From positions 1 through 64,000 of the forward strand of contig NZ_PUAP01000030.1 in the NCBI RefSeq assembly GCF_002947535.1: DNA of 64,000 bases. Direction: 5' to 3'. A program made the position numbers and the translations under genes. The notes beneath the pieces were generated by a model. It was not told the origin of the DNA and did no database searches. It saw only the letters and a list, made by a program, of their open reading frames with translations. Below, one piece after another: positions 8,220 to 16,936 of this stretch. The stretch is from Enterococcus mundtii (GTDB lineage: Bacteria > Bacillota > Bacilli > Lactobacillales > Enterococcaceae). Numbering within the stretch: position 1 is the stretch's first letter; each line of letters opens with the position of its first letter.

Positions 8220-9773
8220 ATGGAAGTAACAATCCTTGCAACAAGTGATATGCACGGTTACGTTCTGCCAACAAATTATGCCAGTGACTTAGAACAACCA
8301 TTTGGTGTAGCAAAAGTAGCCGGAAAACTGAATGAATTAAGAAAGGCAGCAACTGGTCCGGTATTCATGATTGAGAACGGTGACTTTATCCAAGGTTCGC
8401 CATTAAGTTATTTTGTTGCAAAACAACCGGAATATTCTGTCTCGACTTTAACCAAACTCCTAAATGTTATGAACTATGATGTTGGTGTGTTAGGGAACCA
8501 TGAATTCAACTATGGCTGGTCATACTTGAATGAGGCAATCCAATCCTATAATTTCCCGATAGTCGTAGCCAATATGTTGAGGAAGAATCAACAGGAATCG
8601 GTTTTACCTCCGTATCAGATCATTGAGAAACAAGGGATCAAAGTGGCTGTTTTGGGACTAGTGACTCAGTATATCCCAAACTGGGAAAACCCTGAAACAA
8701 TCAAGGATCTTCATTTTGTTTCGGCTGTTGAAACCGCCAAAAAATACGTGCCATTATTACGTGAGTTAGCAGACTTAGTGGTGGTCGCATACCATGGTGG
8801 CTTTGAAAAAGATTTAGCAACAAACGAACCGACTGAAGCATTGACTGGTGAAAATGAAGGCAGTCGATTGTTACAAGAAGTACCTGGGATCGATGCGTTA
8901 GTCACAGGGCACCAACATCGTGAGCTTGCTGAAGTCGTTAATGGTGTACCTGTGATCCAGCCAGGGTATCGTGGGGCTTTTGTAGGAGCAATCAAACTAA
9001 CTGTCAAAAAACAAGATAACGAGTTTATCGTCTTAGATCATTCATGTAAACTTTGTCCAACGAAAGAGGCTTCTCCAGATCCTATCGTTCTTGAACAAGT
9101 TGCCCCGGTTTCAAAAGCATTAGATGTGTGGCTGGACCAACCAGTGGGAGAAGTACTGGGCGATTTAAGGATTATTGATCCTATGGCAGCTAGGGTCAAT
9201 GAACATCCGTATATTGAATTGATCAATCGAATACAGATGGATGCGACTGGGGCAGAGATTTCAGGAACAGCTTTATTCAATAATGAAGTGACTGGATTCC
9301 CACAATCTGTCAGTATGCGTCATATTCTTACGAATTATATTTACCCGAATACACTGGCTGTTGTACGTGTGACTGGACAAGAGCTGAAAGCAGCGCTCGA
9401 ACAAACGGCTGGTTACTTAACGGCAACCGATGAAGGAATTACGTTTGACCAAAAGTATATCCAGCCCAAACCTCAATATTATAATTATGATATGTATGAA
9501 GGAATCAATTACACGATCGATTTAAACCAACCAATCGGGCACCGCGTGACACGCTTTGAAAAAGAAGGGGAACCGATTCCCTTAGATAAGCCACTAGAAG
9601 TGGTGATCAATCAATATCGAGCAGTAGGCGGTGGAAATTATAAGATGTTTTCAGCGGAGAAGATCGTTAAAGAATGTCCGATCGATATGACAGAATTGAT
9701 TGCCGAATATTTCAAACGAAAAAAAGTAATTGAAGCAAAAGTGGATCATAATTTCATTGTGATTGGAAAATAA
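8220..9773 (+). CDS. Cytoplasmic 5'-nucleotidase / 2',3'-cyclic phosphodiesterase-like metallophosphatase
   Basis: A 517-aa two-domain protein. The N-terminal metallophosphatase domain has D10-x-H12 in TSDMHGY, D55 in ENGDF, GNHE at 92-95, an AYHGG motif and GHQHRE. The C-terminal half is a 5'-nucleotidase substrate domain ending near QYRAVGGGNY. Most enterococcal and bacillary relatives are secreted, but this one begins directly with the first beta strand (MEVTILATSDMH) and has no signal peptide. It is the last gene of the importer operon, 22 bases after the binding protein, so it probably dephosphorylates the imported compound inside the cell. Confidence 0.85.
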   Translation: MEVTILATSDMHGYVLPTNYASDLEQPFGVAKVAGKLNELRKAATGPVFMIENGDFIQGSPLSYFVAKQPEYSVSTLTKLLNVMNYDVGVLGNHEFNYGWSYLNEAIQSYNFPIVVANMLRKNQQESVLPPYQIIEKQGIKVAVLGLVTQYIPNWENPETIKDLHFVSAVETAKKYVPLLRELADLVVVAYHGGFEKDLATNEPTEALTGENEGSRLLQEVPGIDALVTGHQHRELAEVVNGVPVIQPGYRGAFVGAIKLTVKKQDNEFIVLDHSCKLCPTKEASPDPIVLEQVAPVSKALDVWLDQPVGEVLGDLRIIDPMAARVNEHPYIELINRIQMDATGAEISGTALFNNEVTGFPQSVSMRHILTNYIYPNTLAVVRVTGQELKAALEQTAGYLTATDEGITFDQKYIQPKPQYYNYDMYEGINYTIDLNQPIGHRVTRFEKEGEPIPLDKPLEVVINQYRAVGGGNYKMFSAEKIVKECPIDMTELIAEYFKRKKVIEAKVDHNFIVIGK

Positions 9774-9789
9774 AACGAATAATAGCATG

Positions 9790-9836
9790 AAATATCTCCT
9801 TCGAATGAGTGTACATCGCTTTCGGAGGAGATTTTC
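9790..9836. terminator. Bidirectional terminator between convergent genes
   Basis: AAATATCTCCTTCG pairs imperfectly with CGGAGGAGATTTT. It lies between the nucleotidase stop and the convergent ankyrin lipoprotein. Confidence 0.75.
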
Positions 9837-9852
9837 AGCATTTATATGCATG

Positions 9853-10620
9853 TTAAGATTTAGTCAGTTGTGCCAATAACTCAGTATAGCCTAGTTCTCT
9901 TGCGTAATCTTCCGCGGTTTTTCCTTGATTGTCACGTAACGTTTTGTCTGCCCCATGATTCAACAGTTCTTGAACGATTTGTTGATAGATTTCAGATCCA
10001 TCTCGTAAGGCAACTGCTTCGATCAATGCGGTATAACCATAATTATTTTGATGATCGATGTCCACACGTGCGTCGGTTAATAGAAGTTTCACATTATCTA
10101 AATGGCCTTTTTCAGCTGCTGGAATCAAAGCATTACCACCAAAACGATTGACGATTTCTTGATTTGGTTCACGATGTTCCAACATATAAGATAGAATCTC
10201 TGTTTTCCCTTGTGCTCCAGCATAAAGGTAAGGGCTGTCTTGGATCATATCTTGGATGTCGATTGACGCACCGTGGTCAATCAGAAGTTTGGCGATCTCG
10301 ACAAAATCATGATGTGTGGCAATTAGTAAAGGTGTTTCGCCTTTGTCATTTTGTTCATCGATTGAATACTCTGTTTGTAAAATATCCTCAACTTTCTTTC
10401 GATCGTTGGCTTCAACTGCGGCTAATAAACTGCCAGATGGGTAACTCACAAGCGATTCCTCCGTTTCTTCGATTAAATGATCGGTTTGTTCAGTGGTTGT
10501 TTGTTCGACAGTAGAACTATTACTTTTCGTTTGTTCAGGAATAGGCATCTGCTGTGGCTCTTCACAACCCGTTATTAAAAACAATGAAACTGCAAAGGGC
10601 ACGATCAGCCAAGCTCTCAT
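9853..10620 (-). CDS. Ankyrin-repeat lipoprotein
   Basis: A 255-aa lipoprotein: signal peptide MRAWLIVPF... with lipobox LITGC (Cys19), a Gln/Thr/Ser/Glu-rich linker to about residue 70, then four to five ankyrin repeats. These show the typical GETPLLIATHHDFVEIAKLL and GYTALIEA patterns, ending KTAEDYARELGYTELLAQL. The ATG at 10620 has AAAGGGGG upstream; a longer frame exists but would bury the signal peptide. Surface ankyrin proteins bind other proteins, but no partner is indicated here. It is transcribed alone, with its own terminator shared with the convergent operon. Confidence 0.78.
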   Translation of the reverse strand: MRAWLIVPFAVSLFLITGCEEPQQMPIPEQTKSNSSTVEQTTTEQTDHLIEETEESLVSYPSGSLLAAVEANDRKKVEDILQTEYSIDEQNDKGETPLLIATHHDFVEIAKLLIDHGASIDIQDMIQDSPYLYAGAQGKTEILSYMLEHREPNQEIVNRFGGNALIPAAEKGHLDNVKLLLTDARVDIDHQNNYGYTALIEAVALRDGSEIYQQIVQELLNHGADKTLRDNQGKTAEDYARELGYTELLAQLTKS

Positions 10621-11057
10621 AAATACGACCCCCTTTCTATCATCATATGATGAAGCAATCAATACCGCAAATGAATGAGCTTACACTAGTAAAAGAATAA
10701 GGAATCGGTTGTTATTACACTTGAAGTTATAGTTTTTTTATAAAAAAGAAATAACGGTAATTAATTAATTCTAATCCTGCAAATTTATAATAAAAAAATT
10801 AAGAATAAAAAATGATATTTTTTTAAAAAAAGTTCAATACTAGGGTGCATCCATAAAATATTGTTTACACAACATTTTGTACGGTACTTTAACAAATTTT
10901 TCGTGTTTTTTTATTACCTTGCTTGCGGTAATTGCTGGTTAGATTTAATCTTATCTGTCTGTTATTCTTAATTTAAGATAACAAAAGCAAATACATAATA
11001 TACATTTTTTCGAAAAGTTGATGTTATCTATATTAATCGTTAATTACGGAGGGAAAC
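10621..11057. other. Long AT-rich region between divergent ankyrin and LPMO genes
   Basis: These 437 bases should hold both promoters. Dyads visible are ATTACC/GGTAAT around 10912-10931 and an imperfect GTTATTCTTAA...TTAAGATAAC at 10961-10982, either of which could be an operator for the LPMO gene. AATATACAT near 11000 could be its -10. No ORF with a ribosome binding site was found. Confidence 0.35.
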
Positions 11058-12401
11058 ATGAAAAAACAAATTTTAGGAACCATTTTATGCTCAAGTATTT
11101 TATTTGGAGCAAGTCTAGCTATTGGTGGGAATGAAGCATCTGCACATGGATACGTGCAATCACCGATCAGTCGTGGATATCAAGGACATTTAGACAGAAA
11201 TTCAAACTGGACTGCTGCTTTTCAAAAATATGGAGCGGTTATCAACGAACCTCAATCTTTAGAAGCATTAAAAGGATACCCACAAGCTGGACCAGCCGAT
11301 GGACAAATCGCATCAGCAGGTGGTTCACTTGGTGATTTCAACCTTGATCAACAAACTTCATCACTTTGGACAAAACAATCGATCGATCAAGGAGCAAACT
11401 TATTTACATGGCGCTATACTGTCGGACACGCGACGACAAAATGGCATTATTATATGACGAAAGCAGATTGGAATCCAAACGATAAATTAGAACGTTCTGA
11501 TTTTGAATTGATCGGTACGATCAACCATAATGGAACACCAGCATCAACGACACCACACGCAATCAACGTACCGAATGATCGTTTAGGCTACCATGTGATT
11601 TTAGCAGTATGGGATGTAGCAGACACGGCTAATGCCTTCTACAATGTGATCGATGTAGACGTGAAAGGTGATTCAGCTATTCCTGTGAAACCTCAAGCGC
11701 CTCAAAATGTACGTACTGAAAATGTAACTGCTTCTTCTGTAGAATTAGCATGGAATGGCCAAGCCAATACTGTATCCTATAACGTTTACCGTGACGGTGA
11801 ATTAGTTGGCAATACAAATGATCCAGAATTTAAAGATGCAGGACTAAATGAAGAAACAACATACAATTATGAGATCGAAGCAGTTAGCCAAGCTGGACTG
11901 ACATCTGATAAAACATCAATTTCAGTTACAACTAGAGCTTCAATTGCTGAAGAAAAACCAACTGCTCCTAAAAACTTACATTCAATGGGTGAAACGACTT
12001 CAAGCGTGTCATTGATGTGGGGAGCTTCAACCCATACACAAGGTATCAAACAATATGATATCTATCGCAATGGTCAGTTAGTTGCTTCAACGCCATCTAC
12101 TAGTTACACAGATGAAAACTTAGCTTCTGGCACAACATACTCATACGTGGTACGTGCAATCAGTACAACAGACGAAGTTTCAGATGCAAGTAACACTTTA
12201 TCAGTGACAACGAAACAAGATGAAACAATCGAAGGAATCCGTGAATGGAAAGTAGGTTCAATGGCTTCACCAGAACGTTATTCTATTAATGAAGAAGTAA
12301 GACACAATGGAAGAATCTATATCACTATTGTTCCACATTTCAACTTTGGAGATGTTACTTGGGCACCTGACCAAGCACCAACATTATTCCGCTTGAAGTA
12401 A
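11058..12401 (+). CDS. Secreted AA10 lytic polysaccharide monooxygenase with FnIII and chitin-binding domains
   Basis: A 447-aa secreted copper enzyme that oxidatively cleaves chitin. The signal peptide ends at ASA-29, so mature His1 is H30 (HGYVQSPISR). The second copper His is H124 in RYTVGHATTKWHYY, and F194 in ANAFYNVIDV is the axial Phe position. The AA10 domain spans about 30-205, two fibronectin III modules about 212-293 and 299-388, and a CBM5/12-type chitin-binding module about 394-447 (REWKVGSMASPERYSINEEV). RBS CGGAGGG. Single-domain enterococcal AA10 enzymes (EfCBM33A type) are known; this is a longer multimodular form similar to GbpA-like adhesin/LPMOs. It may also mediate attachment to mucin or chitin. 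Confidence 0.92.
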   Translation: MKKQILGTILCSSILFGASLAIGGNEASAHGYVQSPISRGYQGHLDRNSNWTAAFQKYGAVINEPQSLEALKGYPQAGPADGQIASAGGSLGDFNLDQQTSSLWTKQSIDQGANLFTWRYTVGHATTKWHYYMTKADWNPNDKLERSDFELIGTINHNGTPASTTPHAINVPNDRLGYHVILAVWDVADTANAFYNVIDVDVKGDSAIPVKPQAPQNVRTENVTASSVELAWNGQANTVSYNVYRDGELVGNTNDPEFKDAGLNEETTYNYEIEAVSQAGLTSDKTSISVTTRASIAEEKPTAPKNLHSMGETTSSVSLMWGASTHTQGIKQYDIYRNGQLVASTPSTSYTDENLASGTTYSYVVRAISTTDEVSDASNTLSVTTKQDETIEGIREWKVGSMASPERYSINEEVRHNGRIYITIVPHFNFGDVTWAPDQAPTLFRLK

Positions 12402-12408
12402 TCAAATT

Positions 12409-12446
12409 CACACTCAGTGCATTTAACTGCACTGGGTGTTTTTTTG
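12409..12446 (+). terminator. Terminator of the LPMO gene
   Basis: CACTCAGTGCA pairs with TGCACTGGGTG around a short loop, followed by seven T. Confidence 0.88.
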
Positions 12447-12550
12447 TGAACAAAAATTGCAGTAAGAACGTTTAGTTGACAATGAAGGAGATTGTCCGAT
12501 ACCATGACTATCATCAGGAATGATCATTCAACCAGAAAGTAGGAAAGCAA

Positions 12551-13165
12551 ATGTTCAAACGAGTACCTTCAGAGTTAACAGAAAGAGAAAATTATAAACT
12601 ATTGATTGGCTCAGTTATCCCTCGCCCTGTGGCAGTGGTTGCGACAAGGTCTTCAAAAGGAGTGACCAATGTAGCACCATTTAGTTACTTTAATATCGTC
12701 AGTTCCAATCCGCCGATACTTTCTTTAGCTATCCAAAGAAAAAACGGGGAATGGAAAGATACGGCAAAAAATCTTCTCGAAACAAAAGAAGCCGTGATCC
12801 ATGTTCTAGACGAAAGAATACTTGTAGATGCGAATCAGACAGCTGCTAGCCTATCCAGTGAGGAAAGTGAATTGACCTTGACTTCTTTCACCGTTTCCGA
12901 ATCAGATACAATCGATGTTCCAAGGATCAATGAAGCTAGTATTGCTTTTGAGACCACACTCTATCAACATGTACCAATCAAAAAAGGCGAAGAAACAACA
13001 GCTGATTTATTTTTATTAGAAATAGCTGCTTATCAGATGAGTGAAAGTGTCTACGATGAACAAACAGGCTACATCGATCCTAAAAGTTTACAGCCAATCA
13101 GTCGCTTAGCTGGAAACGACTATGGGAAGCTTGGGGAGATTATTTCAATGTTACGCCCGAAATAA
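12551..13165 (+). CDS. Flavin reductase-like FMN-binding protein
   Basis: A 204-aa protein of the flavin reductase-like/flavoredoxin (DIM6/NTAB) family. IGSVIPRPVAVVAT at residues 18-31 and NVAPFSYFNIVSSNPP at about 41-56 are the conserved FMN-binding segments. Such proteins form split-barrel dimers that bind FMN and reduce flavins or act as electron carriers. A GGAAAG site lies seven bases from the ATG. The gene stands alone between the LPMO terminator and the M-box leader; its physiological partner is not evident. Confidence 0.85.
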   Translation: MFKRVPSELTERENYKLLIGSVIPRPVAVVATRSSKGVTNVAPFSYFNIVSSNPPILSLAIQRKNGEWKDTAKNLLETKEAVIHVLDERILVDANQTAASLSSEESELTLTSFTVSESDTIDVPRINEASIAFETTLYQHVPIKKGEETTADLFLLEIAAYQMSESVYDEQTGYIDPKSLQPISRLAGNDYGKLGEIISMLRPK

Positions 13166-13324
13166 TTACACAGTGGACGAACTCGTTTTCTAAAGACAAA
13201 AGAAGTTTCCTTGCTTGTCATCAAGTCTTAAAATTTATTAAGTAAAGTTTAATTTAGTTATTTTATTCTTTTTTTTATTGATTATCGATTCGAAGAGGAA
13301 TAAGATGGATTTTGTAAAAATCAA

Positions 13325-13540
13325 ATAAGTACTAACCTTGTTAGGTGAGGCTCCTATACAAACATAGGCTATTGCCCAGAAACGTCGAAAGACGCCAATG
13401 GGTCAAACAGGAATTGTCGGATTAAGGCTTTTTCAAATAGCTAAGAATGCGTTCTTTACGTTGTATAGTGCTAAAACTCGGACGATGAGATGATGCCAGG
13501 TCAGAAATCTTGTTCGAAAAGGTTTCTGACCTTTTCTTAT
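13325..13540 (+). promoter_or_regulatory. M-box (ykoK) magnesium riboswitch with terminator
   Basis: The RNA-like core matches the M-box closely: TTAGGTGAGGCTCCTATA (13341 on), ATTGCCCAGAAACGTCGAAA and AGACGCCAATGGGTCAAACA (13390-13407), then AGTGCTAAAACTCGGACGA near 13470-13487. It ends with a strong hairpin, GGTCAGAAA/TTTCTGACC, followed by TTTTCTT (13499-13537). M-box RNAs sense Mg2+ and terminate transcription when Mg2+ is plentiful, normally upstream of MgtE, MgtA, CorA or MgtC-like genes. Here only a short ORF and psr follow. Confidence 0.93.
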
Positions 13541-13602
13541 GCTTTCTATTCCTTTTTACCTCGCTTTACCTAACTTGTGTCTGGATGAGAAAGGGGGATG
13601 CG

Positions 13603-13752
13603 TTGGAAAAGCTATTTGATTTTATCACTAGAGGTATTCCTATCATTACAAAGAATGCCGAACGAAATAAACGAGATGGACGAACAAAAAAGGTCGACGA
13701 GTTGCAGCTCAATCGACCCAAAGACATGAAAGAGAATAAACTCTTTACTTGA
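13603..13752 (+). CDS. Short ORF behind the M-box, possible transporter-gene remnant
   Basis: A TTG codon at 13603 sits five bases after AAGGGGG and opens a 49-codon frame beginning EKLFDFITRGIPIITKN and then rich in Lys/Arg/Glu. An in-frame ATG at 13585 is also possible, as is an out-of-frame ATG at 13598 directly abutting the RBS. The basic segment NAERNKRDGRTKK could be the N-terminus of a larger, now truncated protein such as a Mg2+ P-type ATPase, or a genuine small Mg2+-regulated peptide. I do not recognise it with confidence. Confidence 0.3.
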   Translation: MEKLFDFITRGIPIITKNAERNKRDGRTKKVDELQLNRPKDMKENKLFT

Positions 13753-13815
13753 CTCATCATAATAGACAAAGGTCCTCGTTTCAAGTAGAAGAGTTTGAAA
13801 GGAAGGATCAACTGA

Positions 13816-14697
13816 ATGAAACCATTTCAAAAAATCGTATTAAGTATCTTGTTAGTGCTTGCGATGGTCATTGGCTTTTTTTCTTTTGAATTTATCCAAG
13901 GATTCTCATCTGTTAAGCAATCTGCAACAGTTGAGAAAGTCAATGCACAAGATGTCCCAACGATCATCAACGTGGCATTGATTGGTTCTGATGCACGATC
14001 AAAAGAAGAAAATGGCCGTTCTGATTCTTTGATGGTTGCCCAATATGATCAAAAGACGAAACAAGCAAAATTGATCTCTATCATGAGAGATTCTTATGTC
14101 TCAATTCCTGATCATGGAATGAATAAGATCAATGCTGCTTATTCTTATGGTGGTATCGACTTATTGGACCAAACATTACAAGATAATTTCAAGTTAGAGA
14201 CCCCTTACTATGCAAGCATTACTTTTCAAGATTTTATTGATTGTATCGATGAATTGTTTCCGGATGGTGTGACGATCGATGCAGAAAAAGATTTGGATTT
14301 AGATGGGGTAGATATCAAAAAAGGAGAACAAACGATGGATGGAAATACCTTGCTTCAATATGCGCGCTTTCGTGAAGATGAAGAAGGTGATTTTGGACGT
14401 ATCCGCAGACAACAGCAAGTGGTGGAGGCGGTGGCTAGTCAACTGAAAGATGTCACATCGATCGTTAAATTACCCAAAGCAATTGGAAAACTTTTAGGAA
14501 GTATCCAAACAAACCTACCGGAAAGTGTTCTGTTAGATTGTGGTTTAGATTTTCTAAAAGAGGACAAGAAAATCGATACATTGTCAGTGCCAGTTGATAA
14601 AAGCTGGGACTTCAACGATGATACACCCGCTGGTAGCGTCTTGGAACTCGACTTAGATAAAAATCAGCAAGCGATACACGATTTTTTGGACAAATAA
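13816..14697 (+). CDS. psr: LytR-CpsA-Psr family protein Psr
   Basis: A 293-aa LCP-family protein with one N-terminal membrane helix (about residues 6-26) and an extracellular LCP domain. Recognisable LCP segments are NVALIGSDAR (about 54), GRSDSLMVA (about 68), ISIMRDSYVSIP (about 90), MNKINAAYSYGG (about 105), and the C-terminal LLQYARFREDEEGDFGR with RRQQQVV. LCP enzymes transfer teichoic acid or polysaccharide precursors to peptidoglycan. In E. hirae and E. faecium psr lies directly upstream of pbp5 and was named as a PBP5 synthesis repressor, a role later doubted. This copy appears intact. Confidence 0.9.
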   Translation: MKPFQKIVLSILLVLAMVIGFFSFEFIQGFSSVKQSATVEKVNAQDVPTIINVALIGSDARSKEENGRSDSLMVAQYDQKTKQAKLISIMRDSYVSIPDHGMNKINAAYSYGGIDLLDQTLQDNFKLETPYYASITFQDFIDCIDELFPDGVTIDAEKDLDLDGVDIKKGEQTMDGNTLLQYARFREDEEGDFGRIRRQQQVVEAVASQLKDVTSIVKLPKAIGKLLGSIQTNLPESVLLDCGLDFLKEDKKIDTLSVPVDKSWDFNDDTPAGSVLELDLDKNQQAIHDFLDK

Positions 14698-14713
14698 CCA
14701 TCTAATCCTATTG

Positions 14714-14750
14714 ATAAACCAGTTCCTAAAACGAACTGGTTTATTTTGAT
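14714..14750 (+). terminator. Terminator between psr and pbp5
   Basis: ATAAACCAGTTC pairs with GAACTGGTTTAT, followed by T-rich sequence. It suggests pbp5 is mostly transcribed from its own promoter. Confidence 0.85.
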
Positions 14751-14802
14751 TAAAAAAAAGTTAACATAAGAACAGTACTGATTAAGAATCATTTGGGCTG
14801 CT

Positions 14803-14831
14803 GTTCTATTTCCTCTTCTATGTGTTAGAAT
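14803..14831 (+). promoter_or_regulatory. Probable pbp5 promoter (extended -10)
   Basis: TGT-TAGAAT at 14823-14831 fits an extended -10 element; the -35 region (about 14803-14808, GTTCTA) is poor. The pbp5 RBS AGAGAGG lies about 28 bases further on. Confidence 0.5.
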
Positions 14832-14872
14832 ATCTTTGATTCGTACTTTTAATAAAGAGAGGTATTCAAAAC

Positions 14873-16906
14873 ATGAAGAGGAGTGGCAGACAAAAGAAAA
14901 AATCGACCGGCATCTATATCGGAGCGGGAATCGTCGTCTTGCTCGCAGCAGCTGGTGGTGGCTTCTTTTATTATCAACACGTTCAGGAACAACAAGCAGT
15001 AAAAGCTGGAGAACAAACGATTGAAGGATTTATTGACTCCCTGAATCAGGAAAATTATGAAGAAGCGGTAAAATCACTTCAAGTAGAGAAGGGTAGTGAT
15101 TTTACTGAACAAGATATTTTAGAAAAATATCAAAACATTTATGGTGCAGCAGAGATCAGAGGGATCAAACTCTCAGACTTATCTGTGACAAAGAAAGAGA
15201 ATGATACGTATGAGTTTACGTATAAAGCTAAAATGAATACGACGCTAGGTGAATTGAAAGACTTAGCATATGAAGGAACCTTGTCCAAAGAGGGGGACCA
15301 AACCAAAATCAATTGGCAACCTAATTTGATTTTTCCGCAAATGGAAGGACAAGATAAAGTCAGCTTGAGTACAGATGTAGCGACGCGTGGTGAAATCTTG
15401 GACCGGAATAAACAGCCATTAGCGACAACTGGGAAATTAAAACAATTAGGCGTCGTACCTGCCAAATTAGGTGAGGGTGAGGAGAAAACAGCGAATATCA
15501 AAGCAATCGCTGAAGCATTCGATTTGACGGAAGCGAGTATTGAACAGGCGATTTCTCAAGGTTGGGTCCAACCGGATTACTTTGTTCCTTTAAAGATCAT
15601 TGAAGGGGAAACACCAGAACTTCCCAATGGAGCAACGATCCAAGAAGTTGACGGTCGTTATTATCCACTAGGGGAAGCCGCTGCCCAATTGATTGGCTAC
15701 GTAGGAGATATCACCGCAGAAGACATTGAGAAAAATCCTGAGTTGAGTAGCACAGGAAAAATCGGTCGTTCAGGTTTAGAGATGGCTTATGACAAAGAAT
15801 TAAGAGGCACGAACGGCGGGAAATTAAGTGTGACAGATGAAGAAGGAAATGAAAAAGCTGTCTTACTCCAACATGAAGTGAAAAATGGACAGGATATCCA
15901 GTTGACGATCGATGCCAATGCGCAAAAAACGGCCTTCGATAGCTTAGATGGAAAAACAGGTTCTACTGTGGTGACAGCCCCTAAAACTGGAGATTTGTTG
16001 GCACTTGTCAGTTCACCTAGCTATGACCCAAATAAAATGACGAACGGTATTTCCCAAGACGATTACAAAGCATATGAAGAAGACCCAAATCGTCCATTTA
16101 TCAGTCGTTTTGCCACAGGTTATGCGCCAGGTTCAACATTCAAAATGATCACCGCAGCCATCGGTTTAGATAATGGTACATTGAATCCAGATGAAGTCTT
16201 GACGATCAATGGATTGAAGTGGCAGAAAGATAGCTCTTGGGGTTCTTACCAAGTGACGCGTGTGAGTGATGTACCACAAGTCAACTTGAAAAATGCTTTA
16301 GTTTATTCTGATAATATCTATATGGCGCAAGAAACATTGAAAATGGGGGAAGAAGCCTTTAGAAAAGGACTGAATCAATTTATTTTTGGTGAAGATCTTG
16401 ATTTACCGATCCAAATGAATCCTGCGCAGATCTCAAATGAAGACTCATTCAATTCGGAGATTTTGTTGGCAGATACAGGATATGGACAAGGACAATTGTT
16501 GATCAATCCGATACAACAAGCAACGATGTATAGTGTTTTTGCAAATAATGGTACATTAGTCTATCCACGACTAGTCATGGATCAGGAAACAAAAGATAAG
16601 AAAAATGTTGTTAGTGAATCAAGTGTCCAAACGATTTTGCCAGATTTAGTCGATGTCGTGCAAGATCCGAACGGAACTGCACACTCGTTAGCTGCTCTTG
16701 GCATTCCGCTTGCAGCAAAAACTGGCACAGCTGAAATCAAAGAAAAGCAAGATGAAAAAGGACAAGAAAATAGTTTCCTTTATGCAATCAATCCTGAGAC
16801 AAATGGCTACTTAGTGATCAGCATGTTGGAAAACAAAGAAGAAGGCGATTCTGCCACTAATCGAGCACCTGCTTTATTACAATATTTGAACCAAAATTAC
16901 CAATAA
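14873..16906 (+). CDS. pbp5: Low-affinity class B penicillin-binding protein PBP5
   Basis: A 677-aa class B transpeptidase, one residue shorter than the familiar 678-aa E. faecium protein. One membrane anchor (about residues 13-34) is followed by the MecA-like N-terminal domain, a dimerisation domain and the transpeptidase domain. Catalytic motifs are S421-TFK, SDN at 479-481 and KTG at 616-618. It crosslinks peptidoglycan and underlies intrinsic beta-lactam tolerance of enterococci. At positions equivalent to E. faecium 485 and 629 it has Met (M484) and Glu (E628), and there is no inserted Ser near 466, so the residues are of the ampicillin-susceptible type. Confidence 0.95.
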   Translation: MKRSGRQKKKSTGIYIGAGIVVLLAAAGGGFFYYQHVQEQQAVKAGEQTIEGFIDSLNQENYEEAVKSLQVEKGSDFTEQDILEKYQNIYGAAEIRGIKLSDLSVTKKENDTYEFTYKAKMNTTLGELKDLAYEGTLSKEGDQTKINWQPNLIFPQMEGQDKVSLSTDVATRGEILDRNKQPLATTGKLKQLGVVPAKLGEGEEKTANIKAIAEAFDLTEASIEQAISQGWVQPDYFVPLKIIEGETPELPNGATIQEVDGRYYPLGEAAAQLIGYVGDITAEDIEKNPELSSTGKIGRSGLEMAYDKELRGTNGGKLSVTDEEGNEKAVLLQHEVKNGQDIQLTIDANAQKTAFDSLDGKTGSTVVTAPKTGDLLALVSSPSYDPNKMTNGISQDDYKAYEEDPNRPFISRFATGYAPGSTFKMITAAIGLDNGTLNPDEVLTINGLKWQKDSSWGSYQVTRVSDVPQVNLKNALVYSDNIYMAQETLKMGEEAFRKGLNQFIFGEDLDLPIQMNPAQISNEDSFNSEILLADTGYGQGQLLINPIQQATMYSVFANNGTLVYPRLVMDQETKDKKNVVSESSVQTILPDLVDVVQDPNGTAHSLAALGIPLAAKTGTAEIKEKQDEKGQENSFLYAINPETNGYLVISMLENKEEGDSATNRAPALLQYLNQNYQ

Positions 16907-16936
16907 ATATAGAGTTTGAAATCGGATACAAAACTA

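Noticed and set aside
13510-13602. Longer 80-codon version of the ORF behind the M-box
   Set aside because: Its TTG start lies inside the riboswitch terminator stem, with no RBS; only the part after 13603 has one.
14836-15024. 62-codon frame overlapping the start of pbp5
   Set aside because: Out-of-frame shadow of pbp5 codons with no family resemblance.
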